A model generated the notes under the pieces. That model saw only the letters and a list, made by a program, of their open reading frames with translations, did not search any database and was not told the origin of the DNA. This document shows, in pieces, positions 35,562 through 47,643 of a stretch of 64,000 bases of DNA; positions within the stretch are counted from its first letter, which is position 1; every line of letters starts with the position of its first letter. A program made the translations under genes and the position numbers. This DNA is from Metellina segmentata. Its lineage: Eukaryota; Arthropoda; Arachnida; Araneae; Tetragnathidae. The stretch lies in NCBI GenBank assembly GCA_947359465.1, contig OX375876.1, positions 85,582,359 to 85,646,358 of the forward strand, in the 5' to 3' direction.

Positions 35562-36226
35562 GGGGAGAGTGGGGTAAGACCGGATAGTGGGGTGAAACCG
35601 GGTACCTTTATTTTCTGGCGTCATTAGTTCTGCTTGCTAGCGGACCGATTCTAAATTACAATCCACTAGTCAAGAGGAAGCAGCCATATTTTTAGGCGTG
35701 TTGTTGTTGCTGCTGAATTCACGGCGCCTGTGTAGGTGAATTTGTTTCACGATATCAACTCGCTAATGTAGTTTTGTTTATATATGTTTATATACAAATT
35801 CTATTTACTCCAGCTTATTATATGTTTACTAAGGATTTTTACACGAACAAACAATAATGATTTAGTCAAATAGTAGCGGGGTTCTGTTTCGTTTTTACAA
35901 CCTCTGCACTAGGGGTAATACCGGGTACGCCGAGTGCCGAGTGGGGCAAGACCGGGTACCGAAGTGTCTTGGCTGGGCCCACGAAAGCTGCAGTGGAACA
36001 GAGGAAGAAGACAACTACTTTTCATGTGAATTTTGTCAATAACATTTCTTAAATTGTCATATAAAATAAAAATTTCTGCTACTTTTGACTGAAAATCTGT
36101 TTTTCCTAATTTCCCATAAAGTTAACATGTGCAATTTGACTTTTTCTATAAAAAAAGTCATTGGAAAAAAAAGTAGTGAAACTAGGTATTCGAGTCTTAA
36201 CTACCCCGTCTTACCCCACTTTCCCC
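35562..36226. mobile_element. TA-flanked MITE with GGGGA.AGTGGGGTAAGAC ends
   Basis: The left end GGGGAGAGTGGGGTAAGACC and the inward right end GGGGAAAGTGGGGTAAGACG differ at two positions. TA flanks each side. The phrase GGGGTAA/GGCAAGACCGGGTA recurs subterminally near 35910-35960. It is 665 bp with no transposase. Confidence 0.7.
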
Positions 36227-36779
36227 TATTTCATAATTTAATTAACGTCTATTTTAAGTGAGAAAGGTACTGCTGTCCTTAAAAAAAAAGCCGAACTCAT
36301 TAATGACTTTTTATTCAGTCAAACTACTAATTAAATTGGAGCTTGGAAAAAAAAACACAAATTTGACACCTTCTATGAAGTTAAGGGAAAAGTGTGAAGT
36401 TCCTTGATGATTCAAAGTCTACAACTCCAAGTTTTCCTCGTGGTTCAGCTGTTGCTTTGTTTCGTCTTCTTACTGGAAACTATTGCCTCGATGCCATTTA
36501 TTTAGAATTGGACAAATGAATTGACGTTCTTGTACTTTATGTAATTCTGGACGACCAATGAATAGCGAGAATTTAGACATGTGTACTGCACTTAATGGTT
36601 TTAATTGTATTGTTCAGAGATATTAGGAAGATATATTGGACTTAATTGTGAAATTATTGGCATTTGTAAGTAAAAAAATGTATATTTAAATAGTTTCATA
36701 CTTCAGGATGGAATATTAGTTTGCGTTGATAGGTACATAAAGTACAAATCACGCCTTCCACGGTTTTCTGGATATAAAA

Positions 36780-37176
36780 TCTCTCTATATTAAAAAAATG
36801 TTACCGCCGCCGCCGCCGCAGGATTGAAAACTGTGTTGTTTAGCTCGATTCTTAGACGATTTCCCGAGAAAGTACTGATCGGAAAAAAATGAAATTAACA
36901 TGCTTTGTTCTTCATCGTATTCCCTGCATAATTATTAAGATTTTTTTCCGATGCGGCTATTAGTTTAGGTTTTATTAAGTGTTAAAGTTGAAGAAGTGAA
37001 ATTTCTTCCGCGAGTGAGCAAAACACATTCAAATTTTCAGTCTTCAGTCGTGAGTTTTTTTTAAGAGTAACTCTCAACGTAAATTTTTGCAGCTCGTCGA
37101 GTTTTTTTTTAAATTTAAATTTGGTTCTTGATAATAAGTTGGCGAGCGTAAGCGAGCAGGGGGCGGAGCCCCCTAG
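36780..37176 (+). mobile_element. Helitron family A, internally deleted (397 bp)
   Basis: It starts A|TCTCTCTATATT with five CCG units and ends GGGGGCGGAGCCCCCTAG|T. It joins the family A 5' 350 bp directly to the last palindromes, lacking about 1.15 kb of middle. Confidence 0.8.
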
Positions 37177-39185
37177 TATTAGAAAAAGACAAAAGAATAG
37201 AATTCGCATCACAGACGGTTATTTCCAATCAATGTACCATATATTCTGCGAAAGGTATGGTTTAAAAGAAGAAACAACCATGAAACATTTATGAACAGGG
37301 ATTAGAGATAGGATTTCTCTGTCAACATCAACAGATGGTCGAAGGTTTATGATAATTTGACAACTGATATTTTCTCAAGAAATAAGATTCTGTTTATCTT
37401 GGTGTAAGAGTAACAAGTGAATCAGTTTCTGTTTGGCGCTATGTTATAAGAAGGAAATGGAATATGACACATCTCTTGGAGATACGCGTCAAAAAGTAAA
37501 CTTTATTTCCTTCCAGTCTCATAAATTTTAAAGGCGAAAGAATGTGCGACATCTTTTAAATAGTTCAAGACCCTTGAGGGGATTCCAACTGACTGTCGGA
37601 GTCGGCCCACACTGCATTATTTACATTCTGGTGTGATGTTTCTTCCACGAGATGTTCCTGTCCATTTACCTTTGAATGCTTTAACTCTTATGTACCTACC
37701 CAAGAAGTGTAAAATTAAATAAATAAAAGCTATCTGAAACCGGAGTTTTCTCTGAGTGAAGCAAAACTTAAATTTCTTTTATGTGTGCTTGGATTATATT
37801 TTATAAATTACAATATTCCTTTGCTGTTTATTTGAAAAATAAAAACATATCGATTCACATGGGAGTTTTCCGTCTGCCAAATTGACGGACGGGAATATAG
37901 CAAAGGTTGGGAAAGTTTTTCTTCAAAAAAGTTTGACATGGAAGATCTAATAAAATATGAGCTCGTCATATTAGATGCAAAAAAGCCAGTGTAGTATTTT
38001 CGTTTTTATTTCCAGAAATACCAGAGTTTATCTCCCTATCTCACGAAATTGATGCATGTAATAAATATGAAAGTTGAACGGAAAAAAAATCGTGAATAAC
38101 ATTGGCTTTTTCATGATATTTAAAGAAGAAGGATTAAATTAATACGAGGTATAGTAGTAAAAGCAGCATTTCTTATTCAACAAAACAAAGAAAACAAGTA
38201 TAATTTACTGATATTTATTTATTTTTCTGAGAACTTGGAGTGCTTACGTTAATGTATGTAAATGGCTATCATAAACTATTTTTTATTGAATACATAAATT
38301 AGTAATTTACAAGTGAACGATGTAATAAGAGCTTTTATATTTCAACTGTTTTTAGTTGCACCAAGCAGAATGCACTTTAAATCTTGAACATTTTGTTTCA
38401 TTACCCTTCATTTTACTGTTATACTCAAAGTTCTTCGGCTAATGGCTTTAATAATTTATAATTGAACATTAATCGATCAAACACAAATAGATTATTTTAA
38501 AAATAAAGTTTCAATAATTGCATATATAGGTAAATGGATTCTCTAAAGTATTAACTATAATAAATATCAGCTTTTCCTTTAAAAAACCGTTGTTTTCAAA
38601 TTAGAGATAGTTATTTAGTAATACATCCTTGAATTCAACTGTTGTGTTTGTACTTTATTTTGATATTCAAATGCAATGAAATTGCAAGACCTTTCATATC
38701 AAATATACTTGTGATTCCTTGTATTCTTGTGGCTAACTTAGACAGCACAACTTAAGTTAGCATATAAGATTATGGGAAAAAGCACAGCAACCAATGTCGA
38801 CCATGAAGTATTTTTTGGTGGACTGACATTGCACTGTCTTTACGTATCCTGTTACACTGATAAAAGATCCTGTTGGTAGACGAGAATATGAACTAGTGCG
38901 CTTCAATAAGTTATGCGGTACTTCCGACAAATTCCAAAGGGTGGTTGCCCCACTCAGCCCTCACCGTTTGAACCGCGATAAGCTTTTGAATTACTAATAC
39001 GACGCTCACTTCCAATAACTATGATCACAGCACTGCTTCTATTCTTACCACACCTTCATACTTCGCTGTCTCTAAATCTCATTTCAAAATTACTAGATTG
39101 CACTCACCTACGGCTGCTTAAGACAAAGAAAGATGTCAAATGGTCACGATCATCAGCTGCAAGACCCTACATGTGAATTTTTAAA
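37177..39185. other. No gene recognised
   Basis: AT-rich. No open frame above 60 codons and no repeat structure apart from short homopolymers. Confidence 0.45.
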
Positions 39186-39189
39186 ATTT

Positions 39190-39490
39190 TTATTTCATTG
39201 TTATGGCCACGGCAAGATGCAAGCAGAAGAAATACAAGACAAACGCGAACAACAACAGTACAATGCCAGATGAGTTCTAAACCATAGCACATAAAAGAGA
39301 AAATACAGACAAAACAATATAACTGGAGTTATCGGCCCTAAAAGCTCTCTCGCTTTCCAGTGGAAAATCAAAATGTCCATGAATTGCTTTAGAGCGTAGA
39401 AGGTGGGATCTGTCCATAGGCTGATTAAACAAGCAGAAAGGATCGGCGATTGGGCCAATTCTATACAGATGGGTGGTAAGGCAATCATAA
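39190..39490 (-). pseudogene. Non-LTR retrotransposon C-terminal fragment
   Basis: Combining minus-strand frames gives THLYRIG, NQPMDRSHLL and ARELLG. This resembles the Cys/His tail and extreme C-terminus of Jockey-like RT proteins. Only the tail remains, next to a SINE fragment. Confidence 0.45.
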
Positions 39491-39499
39491 CCAGTTGTA

Positions 39500-39650
39500 A
39501 GGTTGAAGTGGGATCACAGCTCAGGTATGACTCGTTATCTAATCATGGATCAAAATAACGTGGTGTTGTCCTCGAGTTTTTCTCTCTGGGTTTGAACCCG
39601 GACCGTCGCCAATAACCCATTCTATTGCTCCAGTATAACGTCAATTAAAA
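39500..39650 (+). repeat. SINE 3' fragment
   Basis: It shares CTCAGGT, GGATCAAAATAACGTGGTGT and GGACCGTCGCCAATA with other SINE tails in the window. The tRNA head is missing. Confidence 0.6.
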
Positions 39651-39938
39651 TGCTACCTACCCCGTTATAAAGTGAAAGTTTGGCACCGTATCATGGTTTA
39701 TTTGGCACCTCTTCAAGACAATCATTAGTCCATTGTTTTGTAGATATTATGCCTTGTTCTCGTTGTTAGTTAAAAGTCACTAAATGTCACATGGATGGTT
39801 TGTGGAGAAGGATGTACTTGAACTTGAGGCGTTGTAGTAAGGTGTTTTCCTTATTTGGTAAGATCTACCCTACATACGAATGTATATCTGTGATTTCAAA
39901 ACAGCTCTCATGAAAATAGCAATCAATGTTAGCATCTA

Positions 39939-40200
39939 GCCGACCAACCGGTATAGTGGTTAAGGTGTTAGCCTCTAGATCGGAAGGTCCCCGGTTCGAA
40001 TCCGGGTTCGGGCATGGATGTTTGTAAGCGTATACCAGCTCAGGTGTTGCTTCGTCATCTGAACATGGTGCAAAATTACGAAGTAATTGTTAGGAGCAAT
40101 GATGGTCCTCCCACTGGGTGCTTCTTCACAAGTGGCCCTCACTTCCGGCCTTGTAGTGGCCAATGACTTCGGTCAAAATGTGCCCGCCATTAGAAAAAAA
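39939..40200 (+). mobile_element. tRNA-derived SINE with 14-bp target duplication
   Basis: The head GCCGACCAACCGGTATAGTG has an A-box start, and the B box is GGTTCGAATCC. A 190-bp body and an A-rich tail follow. The flanks AATGTTAGCATCTA at 39925-39938 and 40201-40214 are identical, so this is an intact recent-looking insertion. Confidence 0.9.
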
Positions 40201-40309
40201 AATGTTAGCATCTATAGAATTCAGCACTGCTAAGGTCTAAAGAGATAGTATCAGCCCTCTATAACTTAAGTACCACTACAAATTTTTTCTTTTGTAGTAT
40301 ATATGTTAC

Positions 40310-41335
40310 CGCTAAAGCTCGAACGCCGTTAATGTGCACATTACATAGCTAATCTGCTGATTGACGGATTTGCTCCGTTAAAGTGCAGAATGAAGAGTTT
40401 TCTGCATTTAACCTAGGTAATGTGTACATTAACTGCTTCCGTATCGTTAAAGTTCAAAAGTTTGTTTCTCTCATTTCCTTTCCCTACAGCTTCCCTCTCT
40501 CCCTCCACTTTGAGTTTGGTTTAGCTTGTTTCTCTCATTTCCTTTCCATACACGTTCTCCCTCTCCCACCACTTTTAGTTTTATACAGCGTGATGAATCC
40601 AGGAAAGGTTTAGAAAAGCAATCAAAGAAAATGTTTGCAGTTTCTAATGCAAAGTACCCAAATGTCAATGAAGGTGTCACTGTGAGAATTAAAATACACG
40701 AAGTAGACGGAGCAAAAACTGATGCCCGCTCGATTTCAGCTGTGGTTCTTATTAAAACAGAGGATGGCTTTTATAAACTGGATACTAAAACGGGTATTTT
40801 AAAACAATTGTACGCAAAATAATAATTTAGTGTTTGAAAAGAGAGCTTTTTAACGAAAGAAGATGTCCCTGCTGTAAAAATACTTTACGTCAAACATGAA
40901 TAAAACAATCCCTTGGTACTGGGCATGGTTTCAGAAAATGTGACTGCAAATCTAAATGTACAAAAAATAGGTGTGCTTGTCGCAAAAACCAATTGCTATG
41001 TAATTCAAAGTGTCACCAATCTTTAATTGCACTAATAAGTAATCATAATTTTATCATATGTTTTGCAAATTCATTTCCTTAATTGTAATAATATTTTAAA
41101 CCGTTTGAATCTTTTTATTATAGTTTTTTAATTGATTGATGATTGATTCTATCAACTAATTTGTTGGTTGTTTGATTGTATTAACTTGATTTTTTAGGTA
41201 TCGAAAAATCTTTACATTATGTTAATTTAAGCGTTCAAAAACGTTGCTGTTGTTCCAGAAAATATTTTATTTTCACTTTAACGAGTGCCTAGTAGGTAAT
41301 GTGCAGATTATCTAGGCAATTTGCAGATTACAGTC
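40310..41335 (+). mobile_element. KRBA2-like integrase element relic
   Basis: The ends are loosely inverted: GTTAATGTGCACATTAC...CTAATCTGC on the left and, inward from the right, ATAATCTGCACATTACC, with GTTAAAGTG just inside each. The interior keeps the C-terminal end of a KRBA2-type (Ginger-related) integrase protein. Most of the integrase is gone. Confidence 0.45.
40600..41030 (+). pseudogene. KRBA2-like C-terminus with CXC-type cysteine motif
   Basis: The frame reads NAKYPNVNEGVTVRIKIHEV, then TEDGFYKLDTKTGILKQLYAK. After stops and a +1 shift it reads HGFRKCDCKSKCTKNRCACR and KNQLLCNSKCH, a cysteine cluster found at the end of many arthropod KRBA2-like proteins. Clearly a pseudogene. Confidence 0.65.
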
Positions 41336-41762
41336 TATATTTTATTGGAGTAAATGTAAGATCTAAATGAGTAAAGCCTTGGTGGTTGTAAGTGATGTTT
41401 AACATTATTTATCAAAGGTCAATGATAGGAGTGTTATACATATAGCATAGTATTTACATAGATGGTCTCTTATAAAGGCTGATAATTGTTACCCAGAGAA
41501 GTGGGCGATATAGAAATGTACTTCAAGTTGAACTCACGTTGCATAGATTCTATAAGAAATTTGTTTCAACGAATATCGACATTGAAATCACCAGTAAGCA
41601 CAGTGGCTACATTGGTATCTGGAATCATATTGGGTATAATTTTCCTGATAGAAATTTTCAAAGTTATCACATATTAAGTCAATATACGTTACCCTACAAT
41701 AATGGACCGGACAACAAGATCTGATGGTATGAAGGAAAGAATACATGCTTTAATAAAAGGAT

Positions 41763-42217
41763 GGCAAAATACTAGAAACCTTTCTGGGGATACTTTCAAC
41801 AAGGTTTGGATACACATCTATGGGTATTTATGTCCATTCCTGCTGCAAGAATGTCGCCAGCTCAGCTGTAGATTTCGAACGTGGTTCCCTGGTCCGTAAG
41901 CGTTGCTCTAACTCGTCCCACCAATGTTCTATGGGGCTTAGCTTGGGACTCTGAGCAGGATAGGGAAGACGATTTACATCCATACCCTGATACCACAGCT
42001 TGACAGAGACTGCAAAATGACATGGAGCGTAGTCCTGGAAGTAACATTCATCCATTCCATAAAATTGGCAGAGCGTAGGAAGAACCTGATTGTTGTTCAT
42101 GAAGGCGTCGGCATTCAATTGACCAGGAACAACAAGCAAATGTCCAAGGCCATACCACGAAACACACCTCCAAACCAGCAGTCGGATTTTATGCAAATCC
42201 GCTGACGTCCGGTCCAT
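41763..42217 (-). pseudogene. Tc1-like transposase fragment
   Basis: The minus strand reads VWRCVSWYGLGHLLVVPGQL, ECYFQDYAPCHFAVSVK (catalytic Asp) and YPAQSPKLSPIEHWWDELEQ (catalytic Glu). It continues in another frame as IPIDVYPNLVESIPR. The position after SP is Lys where Asp is usual. The N-terminal half and inverted repeats are absent. Confidence 0.8.
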
Positions 42218-42678
42218 TGTTGTAGGTTAGTGTATTTCATAATGAATCAAGAACTACCAACGAAAAATGAAAGTAACTAGGGTCAGGCGAGGTATTCGTA
42301 AACAAAATTTGTATTTTTCTGTTTCAATCCCTATTTTCAAACTCTTGATGAAGTAATAAAACATTGTTCACCCGACTAAATTAACTTGTCACTATCCTAC
42401 TTTGATATTTTACTATTATGAAGATTCCAGAAAAGAAATTTCACAACGTACTCGGCTGTTTACAATAACCTCACGTCAAACTCCAATGGTAATTTGATCC
42501 TTCTAATACCAAGTTTACAATTACCTCGATTTTATGTTTAAATTTATCCCATACTCCCACTTCTTTTACCCTAGCAAAATATCATAAGACACTTGAAAGT
42601 TGCATTGATCATGAGGTGAACTTACAGGAATACCATAGGAATAAATAATTCAATCATTTACTGAACAAAGATTGTATA

Positions 42679-44231
42679 TCTCTCTATATTAAAAAAATGT
42701 TACCGCCGCCGCCGCCGCCGCCGCCGAAGAATTGAAAACTGTGTTGTTTAGCTCGATTCTTAGACGGTTTCCCGAGAAAGTACTGATCGGAAAAAAATGA
42801 AATTAACATGCTTTGTTCTTCATCGTATTCCCTGGATAATTATTAAGATTTTTTTCCGATGTGGCTATTAGTTTAGGTTTTATTAAGTGTTAAAGTTGAA
42901 GAAGTGAAATTTCTTCTGCGAGTGAGCAAAACACATTCAAATTTTCAGTCTTCAGTCGTGAGTTTTTTTTTAAGAGTACCTCTCAACGTAAATTTTTGCA
43001 GCTCGTCGAGTTTTTTTTGAAATTTAAATGTGGTTCTTGATAATATTTTTTTGAAATTCGAGAAAAATCGGGACATTTTTGTTACTTTTTTTTAAAACTG
43101 CCGTATCTATATCTAATTACTATTAGTTTTTAATTTTTAAAATATAGCAGTATACCTCAGAATATACTCTTTCTTACGGTACTATTATTTTTGAAATCGG
43201 TTAATAATTAAATTGGATGCGATCAAAAGTTCGTCATACAAAATTCGGAATCTTTGGATATTTTCGCTACTTATTGTTAAAACCGTTTTGTCTACGGCAA
43301 AAGCCATTATTTTTTAAATTTGAAAACATCACTGAATACATTACATTACACTCTTTCTTATGGTACAATTATTTTTCAAATTGGTTAATAAATAAAATCG
43401 ATGCAAATAAAAGTGGGTCATACAATTTTCGGAACTTTCAGATCGTAACTTCCGATACAAAACTAAAATGGTCATATCTGTATAGTATTACTGTTAATTT
43501 TTAATTTTAAAAATATTGCAGTATACCTCAGAATATACTCTTTCTTACGGTACAATTATTTTTAAAATTGGTTCATAAATAAATTCGATGCAATCAAAAG
43601 TTGGTGACACAAATTTCGTATTTTTCAGTTCGCATAGCTGCTTCCGAAAGCAGTAGTGGGTTACACTTTTGACTATCGGGTTTGCCAGATATCAAATTTA
43701 TCGTAGCAACAATTGCCATAAAAACGATTTCTTTTTATTTGGCGAGGAAAAAGGCTCGCTTTTTTCCCTCTGTTTTCAAGACAGTTTACCGACAAAGTAC
43801 AGATCGTAAAGTTTGGATATTAACAATGTTTAGTTAAAATTGTACAGGGAATAAGATGCAGAAGATTTTTTACTGATGCGGCTATTAGTTTAGGGTGCAT
43901 TAAGTGTTAAAGCAAAAAAAAGTTTAATCACTTGCGAAAGAAGTATTGGTTTGAGAAAGCAAACCAAACGGATTGCGTAGCAATCCCCGGGGTCGGCGAG
44001 CGTAAGCGAGACGCAGCGAAGCCCTCGCTGTGACGTCATGAACCGGAAAGTGAAATCAGCATAATACGAATTATTCAGATAGTTTCACTCTGTGAAAGTA
44101 ATGTTGGTTTGCGAAGCAAACCAAATGGTATCTGTGACAGGAGTGTTGGTTTGCGAAGCAAACCAAATGGGATTGCGCAGCAATCCCCGGGGGTTGGCGA
44201 GCGTAAGCGAGCAGGGGGCGGAGCCCCCTAG
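42679..44231 (+). mobile_element. Helitron family A, full length (1553 bp)
   Basis: A|TCTCTCTATATT, eight CCG units, a middle with three tandem units of about 185 bp (start near 43166, 43350, 43537), then TGACGTCA, repeated TTGGTTTGCGAAGCAAACCA palindromes, GGATTGCGCAGCAATCC, GCGAGCGTAAGCGAGC and GGGGGCGGAGCCCCCTAG|T. It is very similar to 49021-50566. Open frames in the middle lie in the tandem units and show no Rep or helicase motif. Confidence 0.85.
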
Positions 44232-46830
44232 TAGTGTAAAAAAACAGAAAATCCCAAATTTAAAATAAAAAATTGAAAAATGCAAACTTGGGTGGAAATA
44301 AGAATTTTACATATTTTCCATGTTTATTACTTTTTAAGACTTTTGTTAAATTTTTTTTTTTGGAAATTCTTGTGTTCTTGAAATTATATTGCTTACCATG
44401 CTATGTCTGTAGCTTCAACGCGCTTGCATGGGTAGTTTCGAGTTTCAGTTTCTGGTTAATGCACTCCGGCTGTTTTGTTATCTTTTGTTATTTTGTATAT
44501 TTTATTATATATTTTATTATATAAGTAAATCAGTTTTCCTGTTCCCCAAGTTTACGAAAAATTACATTAAAACGCGATTCAAACGTACTAAACTGATTAA
44601 ATACAAAATGACGCAAAAAAACACATTGGTTTTCAATCTAAATTGAACTAAACTATTGGCAAAGTTGTGTATACAACTATCCCGTCCCTTGAAAAATAGA
44701 TGGTAATTGTAAACATCCAACTGCAGGTGCTTTAAAGTTCCCAGAAGCAAGGATATTCTGTTAGATAAAAACATATCTGACAATAGTAAAGAATTGGAAC
44801 AACATACCTTTCTATAGATTATGGAGGGCAGCAGAAAATGCAGCACACAACTTTAACACCCAAACGTTTCAACCATAATTTTTTCAACTAAACCTATTCT
44901 TATCAGTTGTGGTTCAAAGAAACGTGGGATCGCCATTTTGCATCCTCAGGGTTGTCACCTTCAGATTTCACAACTTTTTAGTTTCTCGGAATCCCACGTG
45001 GGCACTTGTATCGCTTGTTTACATTTACCCCACCTAACATATTTAATTTACTACATAAATATTTGCGGAACCCTTGTACAAAAATATGTATGTTCTCAAA
45101 ACAACTGAAATTAGTCAATTTTAATATTAAATTCATAGCCAGGTAACCAAATATAATGGACCATTGCGCAATCTTTCTGCGAACTGAAAATTATTTTAAA
45201 AAGGAAAATCCGGATTTTTTATAGGCTCTGAAAATTGTACTGGGACCTGTGCAAAATAGAATCTTTGTTCGTAACCAAGATTCTATTTTGTCACTGTTAC
45301 TGTCAAGCTATTTTGTTACAGTCAAGCTATTTTGTTACTGCCAATCTATTTTGTTACTATCAAGCTACCGTTTAATCTTGGTTACAAGTTGGAATATTCA
45401 TCATAAATATGAATTTCAAGTATCACTTCATATGCATACGGATAAATGTGCTACCTGTCGATCTCGAGAATTGCTAGACACCGAGTTTGCCGTAGAAACA
45501 AACTGTATCCTATTTTTCGTAGGGGATATTAGAAAAAATGTATTCCATACAATATTGGCAATTGGTAATGGTAATTTGAATAAATAGTTGTTTTAAATTT
45601 TTGCTTGAGCTGATATCATACGAGTAAACTCCCTCTTTTCGCCTCCACATTCCCGAAAAATAAAATGAGATAACGTCATCCCTGAGTCACCCCAACTCAA
45701 ATTGAACTAGCTCTGTTTCTATAGCGACAATCACAACCCAGACTTGGTGTCTGGAGCAGTTGTACTACTAATAGATACTTAAAAAATATTATAAAGTTAA
45801 GTACATCGCATTGTATTCAGATCATTCAACTTTTAGTTGCTGCGAATTACATTATTTGAATTTCGAGTTAAAAATTAAATTTTAAATGCATCTTTTAAAG
45901 TAAATAACTAATTCTTTAAAAGTACAATACGAAAATAAGATAAAAATACAAGACAAGTTTACTTTTAACTTGAGACATACAAATATTAAAAAACTAGCAC
46001 ATAAGTAGAAATGCTAGACGGGAACTATTTTTCCATTACAGTGAATAGCTTGACATAAAAAAAAAGCGTATAAGTTATAACGTTAAGGGGTAAACAATAC
46101 AAGTCGTCGAAGCATTGAATCGTATACGAAATGGTCTAGATTCCAAGAGTGCTTGTAGCGTTTCCTTTCTTTCTGTCAAATGTTCATACCGAAGCCATTC
46201 AACATCCAAAACTTGGAAAGAAATAACTAGTTGATCTCAAAACCTTCGGATGAAACTTTTTTCATATAGTCTTTCTCAAGTTTCTTTTGAAAAACATCAG
46301 CAAAGGTCATTTTTTAAATACTCCAGTACTCTGTAAGAACAAAAAGAATTAAAGCTTTCTGTGTGTAAGATAAAATATGAGCCAGACTTTCTTATTAAAG
46401 GAATAAAAAGTATTTTGTACAATGAAAAAGTAATGTGAAGTATCTACAGTCTATTGAAAAATAAATATCCAGTCAAAATTTTCTAAAGAATAGTTAACTA
46501 AATCATTTCCAGTATTCAATATTTGTGATCGTTGAATACCACAATGGATATATACATACAAAAAGGTTTTGTAAATTCGTAAAATAAAGGTAAGTTAAAT
46601 ATAAATTAGTGCTTTTCTTCGTTGCTTTGCAAACGCCTGACCAATTGAACTTATTTATTACAGGAGTACAAGGAGAATTTATGAACCACTTAACCGTAAC
46701 CCTGGTGCACTATACTTCATATACATCACTTTCAATTCACACATATCCGCATGTACACAACCCATTTGTTGAGAAGCTAGAAATTCGTTTAAGACAGTCC
46801 AACAGAAACCTTTCCAGAAACTTTCGGTCT
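44232..46830. other. No gene recognised; one small tandem repeat
   Basis: AT-rich. A 112-codon frame at 45249-45587 overlaps a tandem repeat and shows no domain. An inverted pair ACGTGGGAT/ATCCCACGT is at 44920-45000. Confidence 0.4.
45285..45367. repeat. Tandem repeat of about 19 bp
   Basis: About four units of TCAAGCTATTTTGTTACTG with small changes. Confidence 0.75.
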
Positions 46831-46834
46831 AGAA

Positions 46835-46945
46835 GCCAGCAACCTGACCACTATACCGATTTCGACTTTACAAAAGCAGAACTGTTGTTATAATCATATT
46901 TTGTACAATCGATAACACGCGTGTAATACATCAATCCAGCAACCT
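46835..46945 (-). repeat. Two tRNA-like SINE heads
   Basis: The minus strand reads CGGTATAGTGGTCAGGTTGC near 46860 and CGGTAGAGTGGTCAGGTTGC near 46955, each an A-box-like SINE start. Bodies are not recognisable. Confidence 0.5.
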
Positions 46946-46996
46946 GACCACTCTACCGATTAACAAATGTGAGAATATACATTTAGTATAATATTA

Positions 46997-47643
46997 CAAG
47001 GGGGCCCGCACCCTGTTCGCTAACGCTCGCCAACCCCCGGAGGATTGCTTCGCAATTCTCATTGGTTCGCTGCGCGAACCTATGCTCGCTTCGCTCGCAT
47101 CAATGAAGACACGTGTCCTAGCAGAAGGGATTGATTACAAAATATGATATTCCAGAAAATATTTTTCAAATCTAAATTTGTTGTATTACATAAAAGATAT
47201 ATACAGTACCTCTGGAATCAGAATTTAAATGAAAACTTTGAGCAAATTTTTACTCGCAATGTGAGCGCTGCTTTGGAAATTGAATACCCAGCATGTTGTT
47301 TGTGTGTACATTTCCCCAGTACTCGAGCCACCCATACACATTTTGACTGAGTTTGTTGTCGAAAGTTGTAGTGCACGCGTCTTGTTGTACTATAATTGTT
47401 AGCCTTGAAAAGGACCGTTTTTTAAATAGCCCTGAAAAGATCCTCCGCTTTCTTAGATTTCTATTACAAACCGCAATAGCTCGTCTAAAATTCCTATTTT
47501 TTCAATAAAATTTCATCCGATAACACTATAGATTCAAATGAGGCGCGAGGCTCCTAGTAAACAAACAATCGCACAATGTTGCCAAAACGCGGTAACAAAT
47601 AACGTCTTTTTTGCGTGCCACGTAAGAGAAATCTATATATAGA
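46997..47643 (-). mobile_element. Helitron family B, full length (647 bp)
   Basis: The 5' end A|TCTATATATAG is at 47643 on the minus strand. The 3' palindrome series (GCGAGCGAAGCGAGC, TTCGCGCAGCGAA, ATTGCGAAGCAAT, GCGAGCGTTAGCGAAC) is present. The terminal CTAG has changed to CTTG. Confidence 0.78.

Noticed and set aside
36982..37212. Minus-strand frames repeated at 36982, 44085 and 49226
   Set aside because: They are translations of Helitron A termini, including the palindromes, not genes.
39950..40020. tRNA gene
   Set aside because: A and B boxes are present but the acceptor stem does not pair and a SINE body, A-rich tail and target duplication follow.
43217..43504. 95-codon frame, similar to one at 49552-49839
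   Set aside because: Both lie in the tandem units of Helitron A; similarity reflects the repeat, and no Rep, helicase or other domain is visible.
45249..45587. 112-codon plus-strand frame as a possible gene
   Set aside because: Its first third is a short tandem repeat, and no domain, splice signal or neighbour supports it.
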